From a virus, in IMG/VR virus record IMGVR_UViG_3300012920_000038, positions 1-62,056 of that record: a DNA stretch of 62,056 nt, one strand, 5' to 3'. The notes beneath the pieces are model-generated. The model was given only the letters and a program-made list of their open reading frames with translations. It made no database searches and was not told the DNA's origin. The stretch's first letter is position 1. Each line of letters starts with the position of its first letter. Made by a program: the position numbers and the translations under genes. This document shows, in pieces, positions 16,531 through 24,509 of this stretch.

Positions 16531-17089
16531 TCAACAGCAAGTAGCACCTCCAGACACCGCTAAATACGAAGACGAGTCTGGAATATCTCCGGATGATATT
16601 GGTTTATTAACAGCGTTCACCAGAAGAGTTAGCGGTGAATTGCACAAAGTAGATAGTCAAAATGTCGGTAGTAACAGCAATATACGAGCGCATCATCTCG
16701 ATCAAAAAAAAATTTTAGCGGGTCTGAATAGACCGGCGAAAAGCGAACAAACTCAGGAAACCACCGTTGACAAACAATCGAATCCGGGTACTCAACAACC
16801 CGCTCCACAGCCTAAACCAAAGGCTGTGGAGCAACCCCGGGTTGCAACTCAGGTTGTAGCTGTCGATTCAGATGTTGAGAAACGTATCACAAGATTAGAA
16901 TCTGCTACAAATGCTCTAAGAAAAGCTAAAAAGATCAAGCGTGGTACAAGATACACAGTGAGTTCAAATGGCTTCAAAGGTGAAATTAGAGATGCGGAGC
17001 TATTAGCTGAATTTGTAATTAACGAAGTTGCAAAAGGGGTAAAAACCATTACAATAAGATCAATAAATGATACTAAAGATAAAGAATAA
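16523..17089 (+). CDS. Unknown protein between gp32 and gp45
   Basis: A 188-aa protein. The start is the ATG overlapping the gp32 stop (ATGACTGA); an earlier ATG at 16487 would lie deep in gp32. It has an N-terminal domain (GISPDDIGLLTAFTRRVSGE), a long Pro/Gln linker (QQPAPQPKPKAVEQP) and a C-terminal basic domain with SATNALRKAKKIKRGTRY. The linker DNA carries a 12-bp perfect hairpin (separate entry). The 3' end overlaps gp45 by 23 nt. The function is unknown; position suggests a replication or clamp accessory role. Confidence 0.7.
   Translation: MTDQQQVAPPDTAKYEDESGISPDDIGLLTAFTRRVSGELHKVDSQNVGSNSNIRAHHLDQKKILAGLNRPAKSEQTQETTVDKQSNPGTQQPAPQPKPKAVEQPRVATQVVAVDSDVEKRITRLESATNALRKAKKIKRGTRYTVSSNGFKGEIRDAELLAEFVINEVAKGVKTITIRSINDTKDKE
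16802..16857 (+). repeat. Strong hairpin cluster inside a coding linker
   Basis: GCTCCACAGCCT (16802-16813) pairs perfectly with AGGCTGTGGAGC (16821-16832), a 12-bp stem with a 7-nt loop. It is followed by GCAACCC-C-GGGTTGC (16831-16845) and CAAC-TCAG-GTTG. There is no T-run. It lies in the Pro/Gln linker of the gene between gp32 and gp45. Confidence 0.8.
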
Positions 17090-17801
17090 AAATGATTTTG
17101 TTGATAGGTTTCTTTCACCTATAAGTAAGATCAATGAGAATGCAGTAATCAAAGTTAACACTGACAAGATCACATCATTAATAACAACAAATGATGAGAC
17201 CCTGATTTTGTACGTTGTGTACGCAAATTCAGATGTTGAAACATTACAGTGCAATTTGAACATACCTGATATTAATCGTCTGATAAAAGTGTTTAGTTGC
17301 ATAGACAATGATAATATTGATATCGAGCTGGATAACAACAGACTCAGATACACATCAGATAATATAAACTTCAAGTATCATTTACTTGAGGATGGTATAA
17401 TAACAACACCAAGCGTGAGTTTTGACAAGATCAAAAAACTCGATTTTACAACGACATTCGAAATTAAATCACATGACATGTCAAGTCTGATCAAGGCGTC
17501 AACATTCACTGTAGATACTGACAAGCTGTATGTATACACAAAAGCAGGTAAGATATATTGTGAATTGACCGACAAACAAAAACATAACATCGATAGTTTT
17601 TCTCGTGTACTAGCAGAATCATATAATGGTGATGAGATACTGACATCAATACCTTTAAACTTCGAAACGTTTCGTTTGATGAGCAGTTTGCGATTTGATA
17701 CATGTTCAGTATGTTTAGACCAAGAAAAGAAAGTGTTTTTACTCACCATCAATTCCGGTGATTACACTTTGAACTTTGTAACTGTAGGGCTAGTAGGTTA
17801 A
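17067..17801 (+). CDS. 45: Sliding clamp gp45
   Basis: Trimeric DNA polymerase processivity clamp and late-transcription mobile enhancer. The protein (244 aa; T4 228) shows two repeated alpha/beta clamp domains: IKVNTDKITSLITTNDETL near 28-46, and KASTFTVDTDKLYVYTKAG near 137-155 with FRVLAESYNGDEIL and INSGDYTLNFV. The start lies inside the preceding gene, with an overlap of 23 nt that implies coupling. The clamp loader gp44 is not adjacent as in T4 but lies near 44.7 kb, and no gp62 is visible in the window. Confidence 0.88.
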   Translation: MILKIKNKNDFVDRFLSPISKINENAVIKVNTDKITSLITTNDETLILYVVYANSDVETLQCNLNIPDINRLIKVFSCIDNDNIDIELDNNRLRYTSDNINFKYHLLEDGIITTPSVSFDKIKKLDFTTTFEIKSHDMSSLIKASTFTVDTDKLYVYTKAGKIYCELTDKQKHNIDSFSRVLAESYNGDEILTSIPLNFETFRLMSSLRFDTCSVCLDQEKKVFLLTINSGDYTLNFVTVGLVG

Positions 17802-17804
17802 TTT

Positions 17805-18146
17805 ATGAAAAATAAAATATCAACTCTAAGCTATTTCATGAAGCGATTACGTGATAATAAGTATGTCGTTTGGAAGGTGTTTGATGGGTACTATATTGGT
17901 GATCGTAGAAAATGGACCGTGTTGGTCAATCCTGGTTACCATTCGGTGTATATAACATGTTATATAGACAATGAAAGTTTGAAAAACGAACCGGTGTTTT
18001 CATTTGATGATGGTGGTTCATGGGACATAAAAACAAACGAGAAACTACAAACAAAATCAATACAAATAGTTATAAACAAATTGATTGAGTGTGGTATCAC
18101 GCCAGATTCAACAGAATATCTCAAAGGAGCCAATGACGATGGATGA
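17805..18146 (+). CDS. Unknown protein (113 aa) after gp45
   Basis: A small protein, probably of mixed alpha/beta fold, rich in aromatic residues (YVVWKVFDGYYIGD, WTVLVNPGYHSVYITCYID, FSFDDGGSWD). No motif or family is recognised. It begins 3 nt after the gp45 stop and overlaps the next gene by 8 nt. It belongs to the gp32-gp45 early operon by position, which points to a DNA-metabolism accessory role without proof. Confidence 0.65.
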   Translation: MKNKISTLSYFMKRLRDNKYVVWKVFDGYYIGDRRKWTVLVNPGYHSVYITCYIDNESLKNEPVFSFDDGGSWDIKTNEKLQTKSIQIVINKLIECGITPDSTEYLKGANDDG

Positions 18147-18486
18147 AGATGACCCGGAATTTGAATCACTAAGCGGGTTTGAAGACGAGAAAAAGCCATC
18201 CAGAACAAGAAGATCAAAAGATAAAAAGTATGACATGATCAAGTCTGCGCTTGAGACACATCTTGTCGAATACGCTAGAAAAAAACACACACAGAAAAGA
18301 GATACCGAACTGTTAAAAGGTACAATTGAAGAGTATTTGAGTTCGTTTGTTTTGTTGGGATATAATTATGACGGAGATCCGGTGCAACTTGTTAGTGCAT
18401 CAACACAGCAACAATCAGATTCATTAGGAACACTGCTGCAAAAGTTTATAATATCTCAGAGCCCACACACACCACCAGGATACTAG
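18139..18486 (+). CDS. Unknown acidic/helical protein (115 aa)
   Basis: The start at 18139 (MDEDDPEF) is preferred over ATG 18133 because AAAGGAG at 18123-18129 gives 9 nt spacing; this is one of the clear Shine-Dalgarno sites in the window and fits an operon-internal gene. The protein has an acidic N-terminus, a basic patch (KKPSRTRRSKDKK), a helix (DMIKSALETHLVEYARKKH) and an ordered end (DSLGTLLQKFIIS). I do not recognise the family. It ends directly against the next start codon. Confidence 0.65.
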   Translation: MDEDDPEFESLSGFEDEKKPSRTRRSKDKKYDMIKSALETHLVEYARKKHTQKRDTELLKGTIEEYLSSFVLLGYNYDGDPVQLVSASTQQQSDSLGTLLQKFIISQSPHTPPGY

Positions 18487-19395
18487 ATGAATGTATTGAT
18501 ACTCGGCAACGGCTACATTGGTAATCATTTGTACAAGCATCTCATGTTTGATAACACGTGTGTTATTTTTTCAAGAAAGAATTTAGATTACACTGTTGAG
18601 CAAAAACTAGTCGACTACATCACAGAGAATCAAATCGACTGTGTCATTAATGCAAGTGGTTATACTGGTAAACCAAACGTGGATGCATGTGAAGATGATA
18701 AACAAGCATGCTGGTACAACAATGTTGTCGTGCCAAAAATAATTGAACAAGCATGCAAGCGTGTTGATTTATATACTGATTATATCGGATCTGATAAACG
18801 TAGACATATACTGTATTTGCATGTATCGAGTGGGTGTATATACACCGGGTACAATAAACCTTACACAGAGGAAGACGAACCTAACTTTGGTTTGTATAAT
18901 AAGAGTAGCTGGTACAGCAAAACCAAGCACGCAGGTGAGACTGTCCTGGACAAAAACTACACAACAATATTGCGAATTCGAATGCCTTTTTCTTCATGCA
19001 TGAGCGATCGAAACTTTATCATGAAAATGTTAACATATGACAATCTTGTGAGTCATATGAACAGCATGACATGTGTTGAAGATCTATGTTATTTTGTCGC
19101 AACAGTGATCGACATGTCATTAATGTATACTGAATCGCTGGCTGGTATTTACAATGTTGTACATTCAACACCTACATGTGCTCACAACATCGTGCACTTG
19201 TTACAATCCAAAGGAATTGATAAAAATTTTAAATTCGACGATACAAAAATAGTCATGAAAGCGCCAAGAAGTAATTGCATTCTATCTGATGATAAGATAC
19301 AATCATATAATATGCCGTTACCAGATATTAACAAATCATTAGAAAACGCAATATCAAATGTCGCTGAAAAATACAATAAAGAAAGCATTTGGTAG
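18487..19395 (+). CDS. NAD(P)-dependent sugar-nucleotide reductase/epimerase (RmlD-like SDR)
   Basis: Extended short-chain dehydrogenase. The Rossmann glycine motif is GNGYIGNH at residues 7-14. VINASGYTGKPNVDACEDD near 55-73 resembles the RmlD motif with a conserved VD, HVSSGCIYTG carries the catalytic Ser, and YSKTKHAGE carries the catalytic Tyr-x3-Lys. The closest functional type is dTDP-4-dehydrorhamnose reductase, though the exact nucleotide sugar is not determinable. With the two glycosyltransferases in this window it suggests that the phage makes or diverts an activated deoxysugar. It is inserted in the replication operon just before RNase H. Confidence 0.8.
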   Translation: MNVLILGNGYIGNHLYKHLMFDNTCVIFSRKNLDYTVEQKLVDYITENQIDCVINASGYTGKPNVDACEDDKQACWYNNVVVPKIIEQACKRVDLYTDYIGSDKRRHILYLHVSSGCIYTGYNKPYTEEDEPNFGLYNKSSWYSKTKHAGETVLDKNYTTILRIRMPFSSCMSDRNFIMKMLTYDNLVSHMNSMTCVEDLCYFVATVIDMSLMYTESLAGIYNVVHSTPTCAHNIVHLLQSKGIDKNFKFDDTKIVMKAPRSNCILSDDKIQSYNMPLPDINKSLENAISNVAEKYNKESIW

Positions 19396-19666
19396 TAAGG
19401 ACAAGACACACGATACTGACAGCTTGACAGTCGGTGATATTTTTGGTGTGTCGGTTGGTACGTTTGTAGGTAAATTTTTTGTGTATATCAAAACTGTAGA
19501 TGAGGAAATGCATTTTTTGTTATTACCAGATGTACAAATAGAAAAGCTCACAAAAGATAAATTTACAACAGGTATACAAAACAACGTCTTAGAATATCAA
19601 GAAACACTACCAGATGAAATAACAACCTATTGCAAAGAACAATATGAAAAGAAACTTAATAATTGA
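19358..19666 (+). CDS. Unknown small protein (102 aa)
   Basis: Starts MSLKNTIKKAFGSKDK inside the end of the reductase gene (38 nt overlap) and ends inside RNase H (23 nt overlap), so it is tightly coupled. The middle is beta-rich and hydrophobic (VGDIFGVSVGTFVGKFFVYI), and the C-terminus is charged. It has no recognised motif. The double overlap and absence of stop codons support a real gene; an upstream alternative start is not visible. Confidence 0.6.
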   Translation: MSLKNTIKKAFGSKDKTHDTDSLTVGDIFGVSVGTFVGKFFVYIKTVDEEMHFLLLPDVQIEKLTKDKFTTGIQNNVLEYQETLPDEITTYCKEQYEKKLNN

Positions 19667-20513
19667 TTCCAATAATTTATTACACCGCTCGTTTTGGATA
19701 TCAAACAAATACAAGAGTGTGTCCGTACCTAAAAATTTCTTCACGTGTATCAGGAGTTACATGAAAGATCATTCCATCGAACCTACAAATGTATATATGG
19801 TGTGGGATGACAAGCTGGTGAGAGGCAGTACAAATCATCGTAAGCAGCTTGTCGAGGATGGTTATAAATCCACACGCGATGGCGAAAGAAATGCACAGGT
19901 GTATGAACTGTATAGAAACATACGCAAACTATGCAAATTGATTGGATATCATAACATGCATCCCGGTGTTTTAGAAGGTGACGATGTAATGGCATACCTG
20001 TCCAAAAAGCTACCCGGTCATAATGTTATTGTTAGTGTGGATCAAGATCTTGTACAGCTCATATCACCAACAGTTGATGTGTATGAGCCTATGAGAAAGA
20101 GAGTTATCACAACGCACAATTTCGAGCAATTTTTTCCGGTTCCGTTGAATAGATTTGTTGAGTTTAAAAGCGCTATGGGAGACAAATCAGACAATATCGC
20201 CGGCATTCCAAAAGTTGGACCCAAGCGTGCAGCGGCTCTCGTGAATGAGAATTTTGAAAGTCTGACTGACGAGCATCGTAAAATCCTAGAGAAGAACAAA
20301 CTGGTAATCGATTTGAATTACAGCTTGCAAGCGTATCCAAACGAGATAAAATTATATCAGAAACAACTAGACATGATTGACACGAATCAACAACCAGACA
20401 TCCCTGGTTTCATACAAGAATGTAAATCGATAGAATGTTATGATGTCACACAAGATTTTGCGAACACGCTTGTCCCGGAACCCAAACCTAGCTTGATTGA
20501 CACATTAACATGA
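19644..20513 (+). CDS. rnh: RNase H (T4 Rnh, FEN1-like 5' nuclease)
   Basis: 5'-3' exo/flap nuclease that removes Okazaki primers. It opens with LIIDSNNLLHRSFW, carrying the first metal-binding Asp. EGDDVMAYL near residue 111 and VSVDQDLVQLI near 131 give the acidic cluster. AMGDKSDNIAGIPKVGPKRAA near 176-196 is the helix-hairpin-helix metal site. Length 289 aa (T4 305). It sits directly before primase gp61 with an ATGA overlap, so both lagging-strand enzymes are coupled. Confidence 0.93.
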   Translation: MKRNLIIDSNNLLHRSFWISNKYKSVSVPKNFFTCIRSYMKDHSIEPTNVYMVWDDKLVRGSTNHRKQLVEDGYKSTRDGERNAQVYELYRNIRKLCKLIGYHNMHPGVLEGDDVMAYLSKKLPGHNVIVSVDQDLVQLISPTVDVYEPMRKRVITTHNFEQFFPVPLNRFVEFKSAMGDKSDNIAGIPKVGPKRAAALVNENFESLTDEHRKILEKNKLVIDLNYSLQAYPNEIKLYQKQLDMIDTNQQPDIPGFIQECKSIECYDVTQDFANTLVPEPKPSLIDTLT

Positions 20514-21550
20514 TAATGACTGATCTTCCAGAAGAGTATGTGCTTCAAAAGTTTTACGAACATGCCGGTTATCCTAAACATAAAAAGATAACCAACGTAC
20601 ATGAGGCTGGTTGTCCTATGTGTCATGAAGGTCATAGCTGGGGAAGAAAAAGAAGGTTGTATTATATACCCAAGGAAAATAAAATATGTTGTCATAATTG
20701 TGGATGGTATGGTTCCCCAGTCAAATGGATACAGGAAGTCGCGAGAATGTCAAGAGAAGAGATTGAATATGAAATTCAAACAGGTGAGTATCGATACATT
20801 GATTTGTCAGTTGATAAGTCGACGGATGTTGTAAAAACAGTCAACATCGAGAAGTTACCAAAAGACAGTATAAACATGTCTGACACACAGCAATTGCTCT
20901 TCTATAAAAACAATCAAATGGTCAAGACATGTCTGGACACAATAGCTAAGCGAAGATTAGACACAGCCGTCAACAGACCTAAATCACTCTACATGAGCCT
21001 GTCCGATGTTGTGCACAAAAACCGTTTATGTATACCATTTTATGATAGCAACAACAACATTGTACATTATCAAACACGCGGTATTTTGAGCAAGGACCTC
21101 AAAGAACGTCCAAAATATCTATCAAAAATAAACAGCCAAAAAACACTATTCAACTTCAACAATGTTAGTTCACTCGGTGATAATCTATACATCTTCGAGG
21201 GGCCAATCGATTCATTCTTCGTGAAAGACTCTGTGGCAGTTGCTGGTATACAAGAAAATTCAATGAACGTGTTTACCAATTTACAGCAAAAGATGCTCAA
21301 TTCTAGACCATTGATGAACAAAATATGGGTGCTGGATAATCAATGGAATGATCAAGCCAGTCGAATAAAAACTAGTCGATTAATTGATGAAGGTGCACAT
21401 GTATTCATTTGGCCAAAGCAATTGTGTCAATTCAAAGACTTCAATGACATGGCTATAAAGTATGCATTAGACGAGATACAACACAAGTTTATCAATCAAA
21501 ATGTGTTTCATGGCCTATCGGCCAAATTAGCGTTCAACGCTATTAAATAG
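20510..21550 (+). CDS. 61: DNA primase gp61
   Basis: Primase that works with helicase gp41. The N-terminal zinc-binding domain has C35-x2-C38 and CCHNC with C61 and C64. The TOPRIM-type core has NLYIFEGPIDSFF with the catalytic Glu near residue 227, and KIWVLDNQWND near 273 as the second acidic motif. Length 346 aa (T4 342). Start ATG at 20510 (ATGA overlap with rnh); ATG 20516 is an alternative. The 3' end overlaps the convergent leftward gene by 8 nt with no terminator. Confidence 0.93.
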   Translation: MIMTDLPEEYVLQKFYEHAGYPKHKKITNVHEAGCPMCHEGHSWGRKRRLYYIPKENKICCHNCGWYGSPVKWIQEVARMSREEIEYEIQTGEYRYIDLSVDKSTDVVKTVNIEKLPKDSINMSDTQQLLFYKNNQMVKTCLDTIAKRRLDTAVNRPKSLYMSLSDVVHKNRLCIPFYDSNNNIVHYQTRGILSKDLKERPKYLSKINSQKTLFNFNNVSSLGDNLYIFEGPIDSFFVKDSVAVAGIQENSMNVFTNLQQKMLNSRPLMNKIWVLDNQWNDQASRIKTSRLIDEGAHVFIWPKQLCQFKDFNDMAIKYALDEIQHKFINQNVFHGLSAKLAFNAIK

Positions 21551-21968
21551 TATCGGCACCAGATTGCTTGTTTTTAGCAGCAAGCAAATATTGCTTCAAA
21601 GCTTCACCAAGAGCGGAAAGATCCTGAGCCAATCTTGAAATCTTTTTTGACTCACTTCTACCGACATCTGCCAAAATGCTATCACAGTCTGTCGCATTCA
21701 ATTGAGAGTTGATGGATCCCTCATGGAGACCATTGAGATACTCGATGAAACCTTCAACCTCATTGATCCATGTCTCAAGAGTAGAAACAGTGTTTGCCTG
21801 TTGCTCTGCTTGGAATTGCGCTACCGGGTTGTCAGGAACATCATTGAAAGTTTCTGGGTCAGTACCGTCGTCTAGACCGGCCTCAAATGCTTGTTCGTCG
21901 CTCATTTGAGCGGGTTCTACCTCTTCTTGTTCTAATAGATTGATCAATTTGTTTTGAAAAACTTTCAT
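21543..21968 (-). CDS. Unknown acidic protein, leftward late gene
   Basis: A 141-aa acidic protein. The N-terminus MKVFQNKLINLLEQEE is followed by a disordered acidic stretch (SDEQAFEAGLDDGTDPETF) and two probable helices (TWINEVEGFIEYLNGL; SKKISRLAQDLSALGEALKQYL). This charge and helix pattern resembles small prohead-core or scaffold proteins, which is an inference. A late motif ATAAATA lies 8 nt before the ATG, divergent from another late motif serving the next gene. Confidence 0.7.
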   Translation of the reverse strand: MKVFQNKLINLLEQEEVEPAQMSDEQAFEAGLDDGTDPETFNDVPDNPVAQFQAEQQANTVSTLETWINEVEGFIEYLNGLHEGSINSQLNATDCDSILADVGRSESKKISRLAQDLSALGEALKQYLLAAKNKQSGADTI

Positions 21969-21976
21969 ATTAAAAA

Positions 21977-21983
21977 TATTTAT
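21977..21983 (-). promoter_or_regulatory. Late promoter motif, leftward acidic gene
   Basis: ATAAATA on the minus strand, 8 nt before ATG 21968; divergent from the motif at 21993-22000. Confidence 0.55.
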
Positions 21984-21992
21984 TGCGTTAGA

Positions 21993-22000
21993 TATAAATA
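21993..22000 (+). promoter_or_regulatory. Late promoter motif, 131-aa gene
   Basis: Full T4 octamer TATAAATA, 6 nt before ATG 22007. Confidence 0.65.
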
Positions 22001-22006
22001 ATTAGG

Positions 22007-22402
22007 ATGATCGAAAAGAAAAAGCTACTATTTGAAGATCTAACACAACCTGGGGGTCAGTATAATCAGGCGAATAACAATCCGTCCGGTACAAGTCAGC
22101 GTCCTAATAAGGTCAATTTGACCGATTTGATTGACTATCAAAAACGGACAGCTAATCAGATCACCCGAGCACCAAATGTCATGCCTTTCCCGTTGACAAA
22201 AAATGTGATCGAGCAAATAGGCGATATTTATGTACAAGCTGTAAAGGTACAATCTGAACTCGGACAATCATATCAAAGCCCATTAATTTCTGATAATAAA
22301 GAATCGACTGATGCTCTCAAAGGCATGTACAAAAAACTCGAGAAAATCAAACTCATCGTGAAGTCTGTTGCAGACGAGATGAAAAAGCTTGATATTGAAT
22401 AA
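22007..22402 (+). CDS. Unknown 131-aa protein with late promoter
   Basis: Starts MIEKKKLLFEDLTQPGGQY. The first half is disordered and Asn/Gln-rich, and the second half has two helices (VIEQIGDIYVQAVKVQSEL; MYKKLEKIKLIVKSVADEM). The full T4 late octamer TATAAATA ends 6 nt before the ATG, so this is probably a virion or head-assembly protein. It is divergently paired with the leftward acidic gene. No family is recognised. Confidence 0.7.
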   Translation: MIEKKKLLFEDLTQPGGQYNQANNNPSGTSQRPNKVNLTDLIDYQKRTANQITRAPNVMPFPLTKNVIEQIGDIYVQAVKVQSELGQSYQSPLISDNKESTDALKGMYKKLEKIKLIVKSVADEMKKLDIE

Positions 22403-22422
22403 AGTTACACTATAATAATAGT
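22389..22422 (+). promoter_or_regulatory. Early promoter of membrane zinc-ribbon operon
   Basis: TTGATA at 22389-22394, 16 nt spacer, TATAAT at 22411-22416, then 6 nt to GTG 22423. This spacing decides the GTG start. Confidence 0.72.
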
Positions 22423-22881
22423 GTGTTAGTAAACATATTGAAATCTGTTGCATTGATGTGTGCTGTCAGCATGCTTGGTGCCGGTGCATGTTATGCTATT
22501 GGTGTGTCACCAATCGCTGGTTTTGTCGGAGTGTTCACTTTGCAGATAATTTTATACAACTGTGTGCGATACATACGTGAAAGTTACATGGCAGTACGTA
22601 TACAAGAGCTACAAACACAAGAGATTGAAAGCATGGAAAAACAAGGTATGGATCTAGCATGTGCACACTGCAAAGCAGAATCTTTTGTACCTATTAGATT
22701 TGACGAGCAAAATGATTTTAAATGTGAACACTGCGGAGAAACAAACACGATATATGTTAATGTCACTGTCGCGCGCGAGACGACATCTCTCAACATGGAT
22801 TCAATAACCAGGAGATTGTTGATAGATGACGAAGAACGCGCGAAGGATTCAATTTTAATCACGAGCGGTAAAGATGAATGA
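22423..22881 (+). CDS. Membrane protein with zinc ribbon (152 aa), GTG start
   Basis: Two hydrophobic helices at about residues 5-25 and 28-47 are followed by a cytoplasmic helix (MAVRIQELQTQEIESMEKQ) and a C4 zinc ribbon with C80-x2-C83 and C101-x2-C104. A charged tail follows. The GTG start is chosen because it is the exact +1 predicted from TTGATA-16-TATAAT-6-GTG; it implies a leaderless early transcript. The function is unknown; a membrane-anchored zinc ribbon could bind nucleic acid or RNA polymerase at the membrane. It overlaps the next gene by 8 nt. Confidence 0.72.
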   Translation: MLVNILKSVALMCAVSMLGAGACYAIGVSPIAGFVGVFTLQIILYNCVRYIRESYMAVRIQELQTQEIESMEKQGMDLACAHCKAESFVPIRFDEQNDFKCEHCGETNTIYVNVTVARETTSLNMDSITRRLLIDDEERAKDSILITSGKDE

Positions 22882-23287
22882 TGAACTAAAACAAACCACC
22901 GACAGAGCCGGCTCCGCGTCTTCAATCATGGCTCCAGTACCAGGTGAAAAGACCACAGTCGAAGACATGTTATCATGTGTGCAAAAATATTTTAAAGATT
23001 GTTCATATGACTGTGGTAAAAATTATATGGACGGTTACAATGTTGAGCTACTAAAAGACAAGATTGACATGTCTACACTATTGACCAGTCTGACTCGCAT
23101 GGTGTTTGACGAAGTGAGAAGACAAGATCATCTGACTGACGAGAACAAGATCGAACTTTCATTGATATTTCAATCAATTGAAAAATTGTTACAAGTAGTG
23201 AAACATTCAAATAAAACTGTTGCAAGTAATGATATATTATGTAAAATTATTGGATATTGTATAAAGAATCACCAAACATACAAATGA
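22874..23287 (+). CDS. Unknown helical protein (137 aa)
   Basis: After a flexible N-terminus it is helical with several cysteines (MLSCVQKYFKDCSYDCGKNY) and helices LTSLTRMVFDEVRR and LSLIFQSIEKLLQVVKH. There is no recognised motif. It starts inside the end of the membrane zinc-ribbon gene (8 nt overlap) and is followed after 7 nt by another small gene, so it belongs to the same early operon. Confidence 0.65.
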   Translation: MNDELKQTTDRAGSASSIMAPVPGEKTTVEDMLSCVQKYFKDCSYDCGKNYMDGYNVELLKDKIDMSTLLTSLTRMVFDEVRRQDHLTDENKIELSLIFQSIEKLLQVVKHSNKTVASNDILCKIIGYCIKNHQTYK

Positions 23288-23294
23288 ACATTTT

Positions 23295-23555
23295 ATGATA
23301 GACTGCAACAAATATAAAGAAGTAGATGTAACGCTGACAAAGACTAAGGACAAGACTGAAAACATGTCATATTACGAGTTGTCTCGATGGATGTCATTGA
23401 TCGAAGGAGTTGAATTTGTGAGCAAGAAGTGCAAACAATTGGGCATTTCAGATCGAAGCAATTGCTGGATCAAGCCAAACGCGCTACAAAAGTATATTGA
23501 TGAGAGAACACCAAGCATGCTGTTCGAAATCACGGATAACGACACTGTGGCTTGA
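23295..23555 (+). CDS. Unknown small protein (86 aa)
   Basis: Starts MIDCNKYKEVDV. It is a mixed-charge protein with YYELSRWMSLIEGVEFVSKK and a short acidic C-terminus. I do not recognise it. Support comes from placement: 7 nt after the previous stop and 3 nt before the next start, in the same strand and operon. Confidence 0.55.
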   Translation: MIDCNKYKEVDVTLTKTKDKTENMSYYELSRWMSLIEGVEFVSKKCKQLGISDRSNCWIKPNALQKYIDERTPSMLFEITDNDTVA

Positions 23556-23558
23556 GCC

Positions 23559-23852
23559 ATGCATTACATCATCGGTACACAGATAGTATTTAGTAAAATG
23601 AGGCCTAGACCGGGCATGACAATGGAATCGGTCAAAAGCACCAAGCCGTCTGAGTTTGAGTATGGTAAGATATACACACTATACAACATATCCAAGAAAG
23701 ATGATCAATATACATATGTGTTCAGAGACTCTCAGCGCAAGTTGACAGAAAAAAATTTTGATACACTATCCGCTGGTGATCAATGGATTGCTAAATGTAG
23801 AAACGAAACGTTGCCAAACTATAATGAATTTTATAGCCGTAACACAAGTTGA
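23559..23852 (+). CDS. Unknown small protein (97 aa)
   Basis: Starts MHYIIGTQIVFSK. It looks beta-rich (GKIYTLYNISKKDDQYTYVF) and may be a small SH3-like or RNA-binding barrel, which is a guess from pattern. It is the last rightward gene before the leftward late group, and its TGA stop directly abuts the stop of the convergent neck-like gene with no terminator between. Confidence 0.6.
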   Translation: MHYIIGTQIVFSKMRPRPGMTMESVKSTKPSEFEYGKIYTLYNISKKDDQYTYVFRDSQRKLTEKNFDTLSAGDQWIAKCRNETLPNYNEFYSRNTS

Positions 23853-24509
23853 TTATTGATAGTCACCATACACATCATCGTTAACATTGTAATTGGTATA
23901 ATCAAATGTGTCTTTTGATAACTGATCAATCAATGGATCATCATCAACTTGATCACTAACATTTTCTGGTTGTAACCCAGGTTCAAAACTGAAGTCATGT
24001 CGTTTCGCTTTGAGTAGCCACACATAATGACCCAGCAACGGATTTATTTGATTGACATCTTGATCCATTCTTTCAGTTATCTCAAAATGCTTTCCACCTC
24101 TACCACCTGGTCTATCTGTACCGAGCTCCACAAGATCAAACACGTCACCCGACTTTGGTTCTTGTCCTTCACCCATCTGTTCATAAAATGTTTCAATGTG
24201 TATGAACGCTGTTATCTCATCATCCGCAACCAATCCAAATTGCTTCATCGCCACGGCGTTCTCATTTAAGTTTAATGCCATGATTAGTTTTTTAGGTTTT
24301 GCAAATTCAGCCGCTGGTTGTTCACCGTAGACTTGATCCATACCAGACAATGATAATGTTGAACTAAAAAAATTAACTTGTGTGCCATACAGATGCAGCT
24401 GCTCTTTCCACCACATGTTGTAGTTACCACGCTCATTATCGTTGATCGATTTGTCTAGGAATCTCAATCCACGATTGTTCTTGAAAATGTTTCTTGTCAG
24501 TTCACTCAT
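23853..24509 (-). CDS. 14: Neck / head-closure protein, gp14-like
   Basis: A 218-aa protein that probably connects the head portal and tail. The central part (KQFGLVADDEITAFIHIETF, PKSGDVFDLVEL, FEITERMDQDVNQINPLLGHYVWLLKAKR) follows the order of T4 gp14 ([45 protein letters not shown]). The assignment is by pattern. The start is ATG 24509, though GTG 24512 directly before it is possible; both overlap the end of the upstream gene (GTGATGAGTGA). It lies in a leftward late group next to terminase. Confidence 0.62.
   Translation of the reverse strand: MSELTRNIFKNNRGLRFLDKSINDNERGNYNMWWKEQLHLYGTQVNFFSSTLSLSGMDQVYGEQPAAEFAKPKKLIMALNLNENAVAMKQFGLVADDEITAFIHIETFYEQMGEGQEPKSGDVFDLVELGTDRPGGRGGKHFEITERMDQDVNQINPLLGHYVWLLKAKRHDFSFEPGLQPENVSDQVDDDPLIDQLSKDTFDYTNYNVNDDVYGDYQ

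Noticed and set aside
21564-21587. TTGCTTG...CAAGCAA hairpin near the primase stop as a terminator
   Set aside because: It lies inside the coding end of the leftward gene and has no T-run on either strand.
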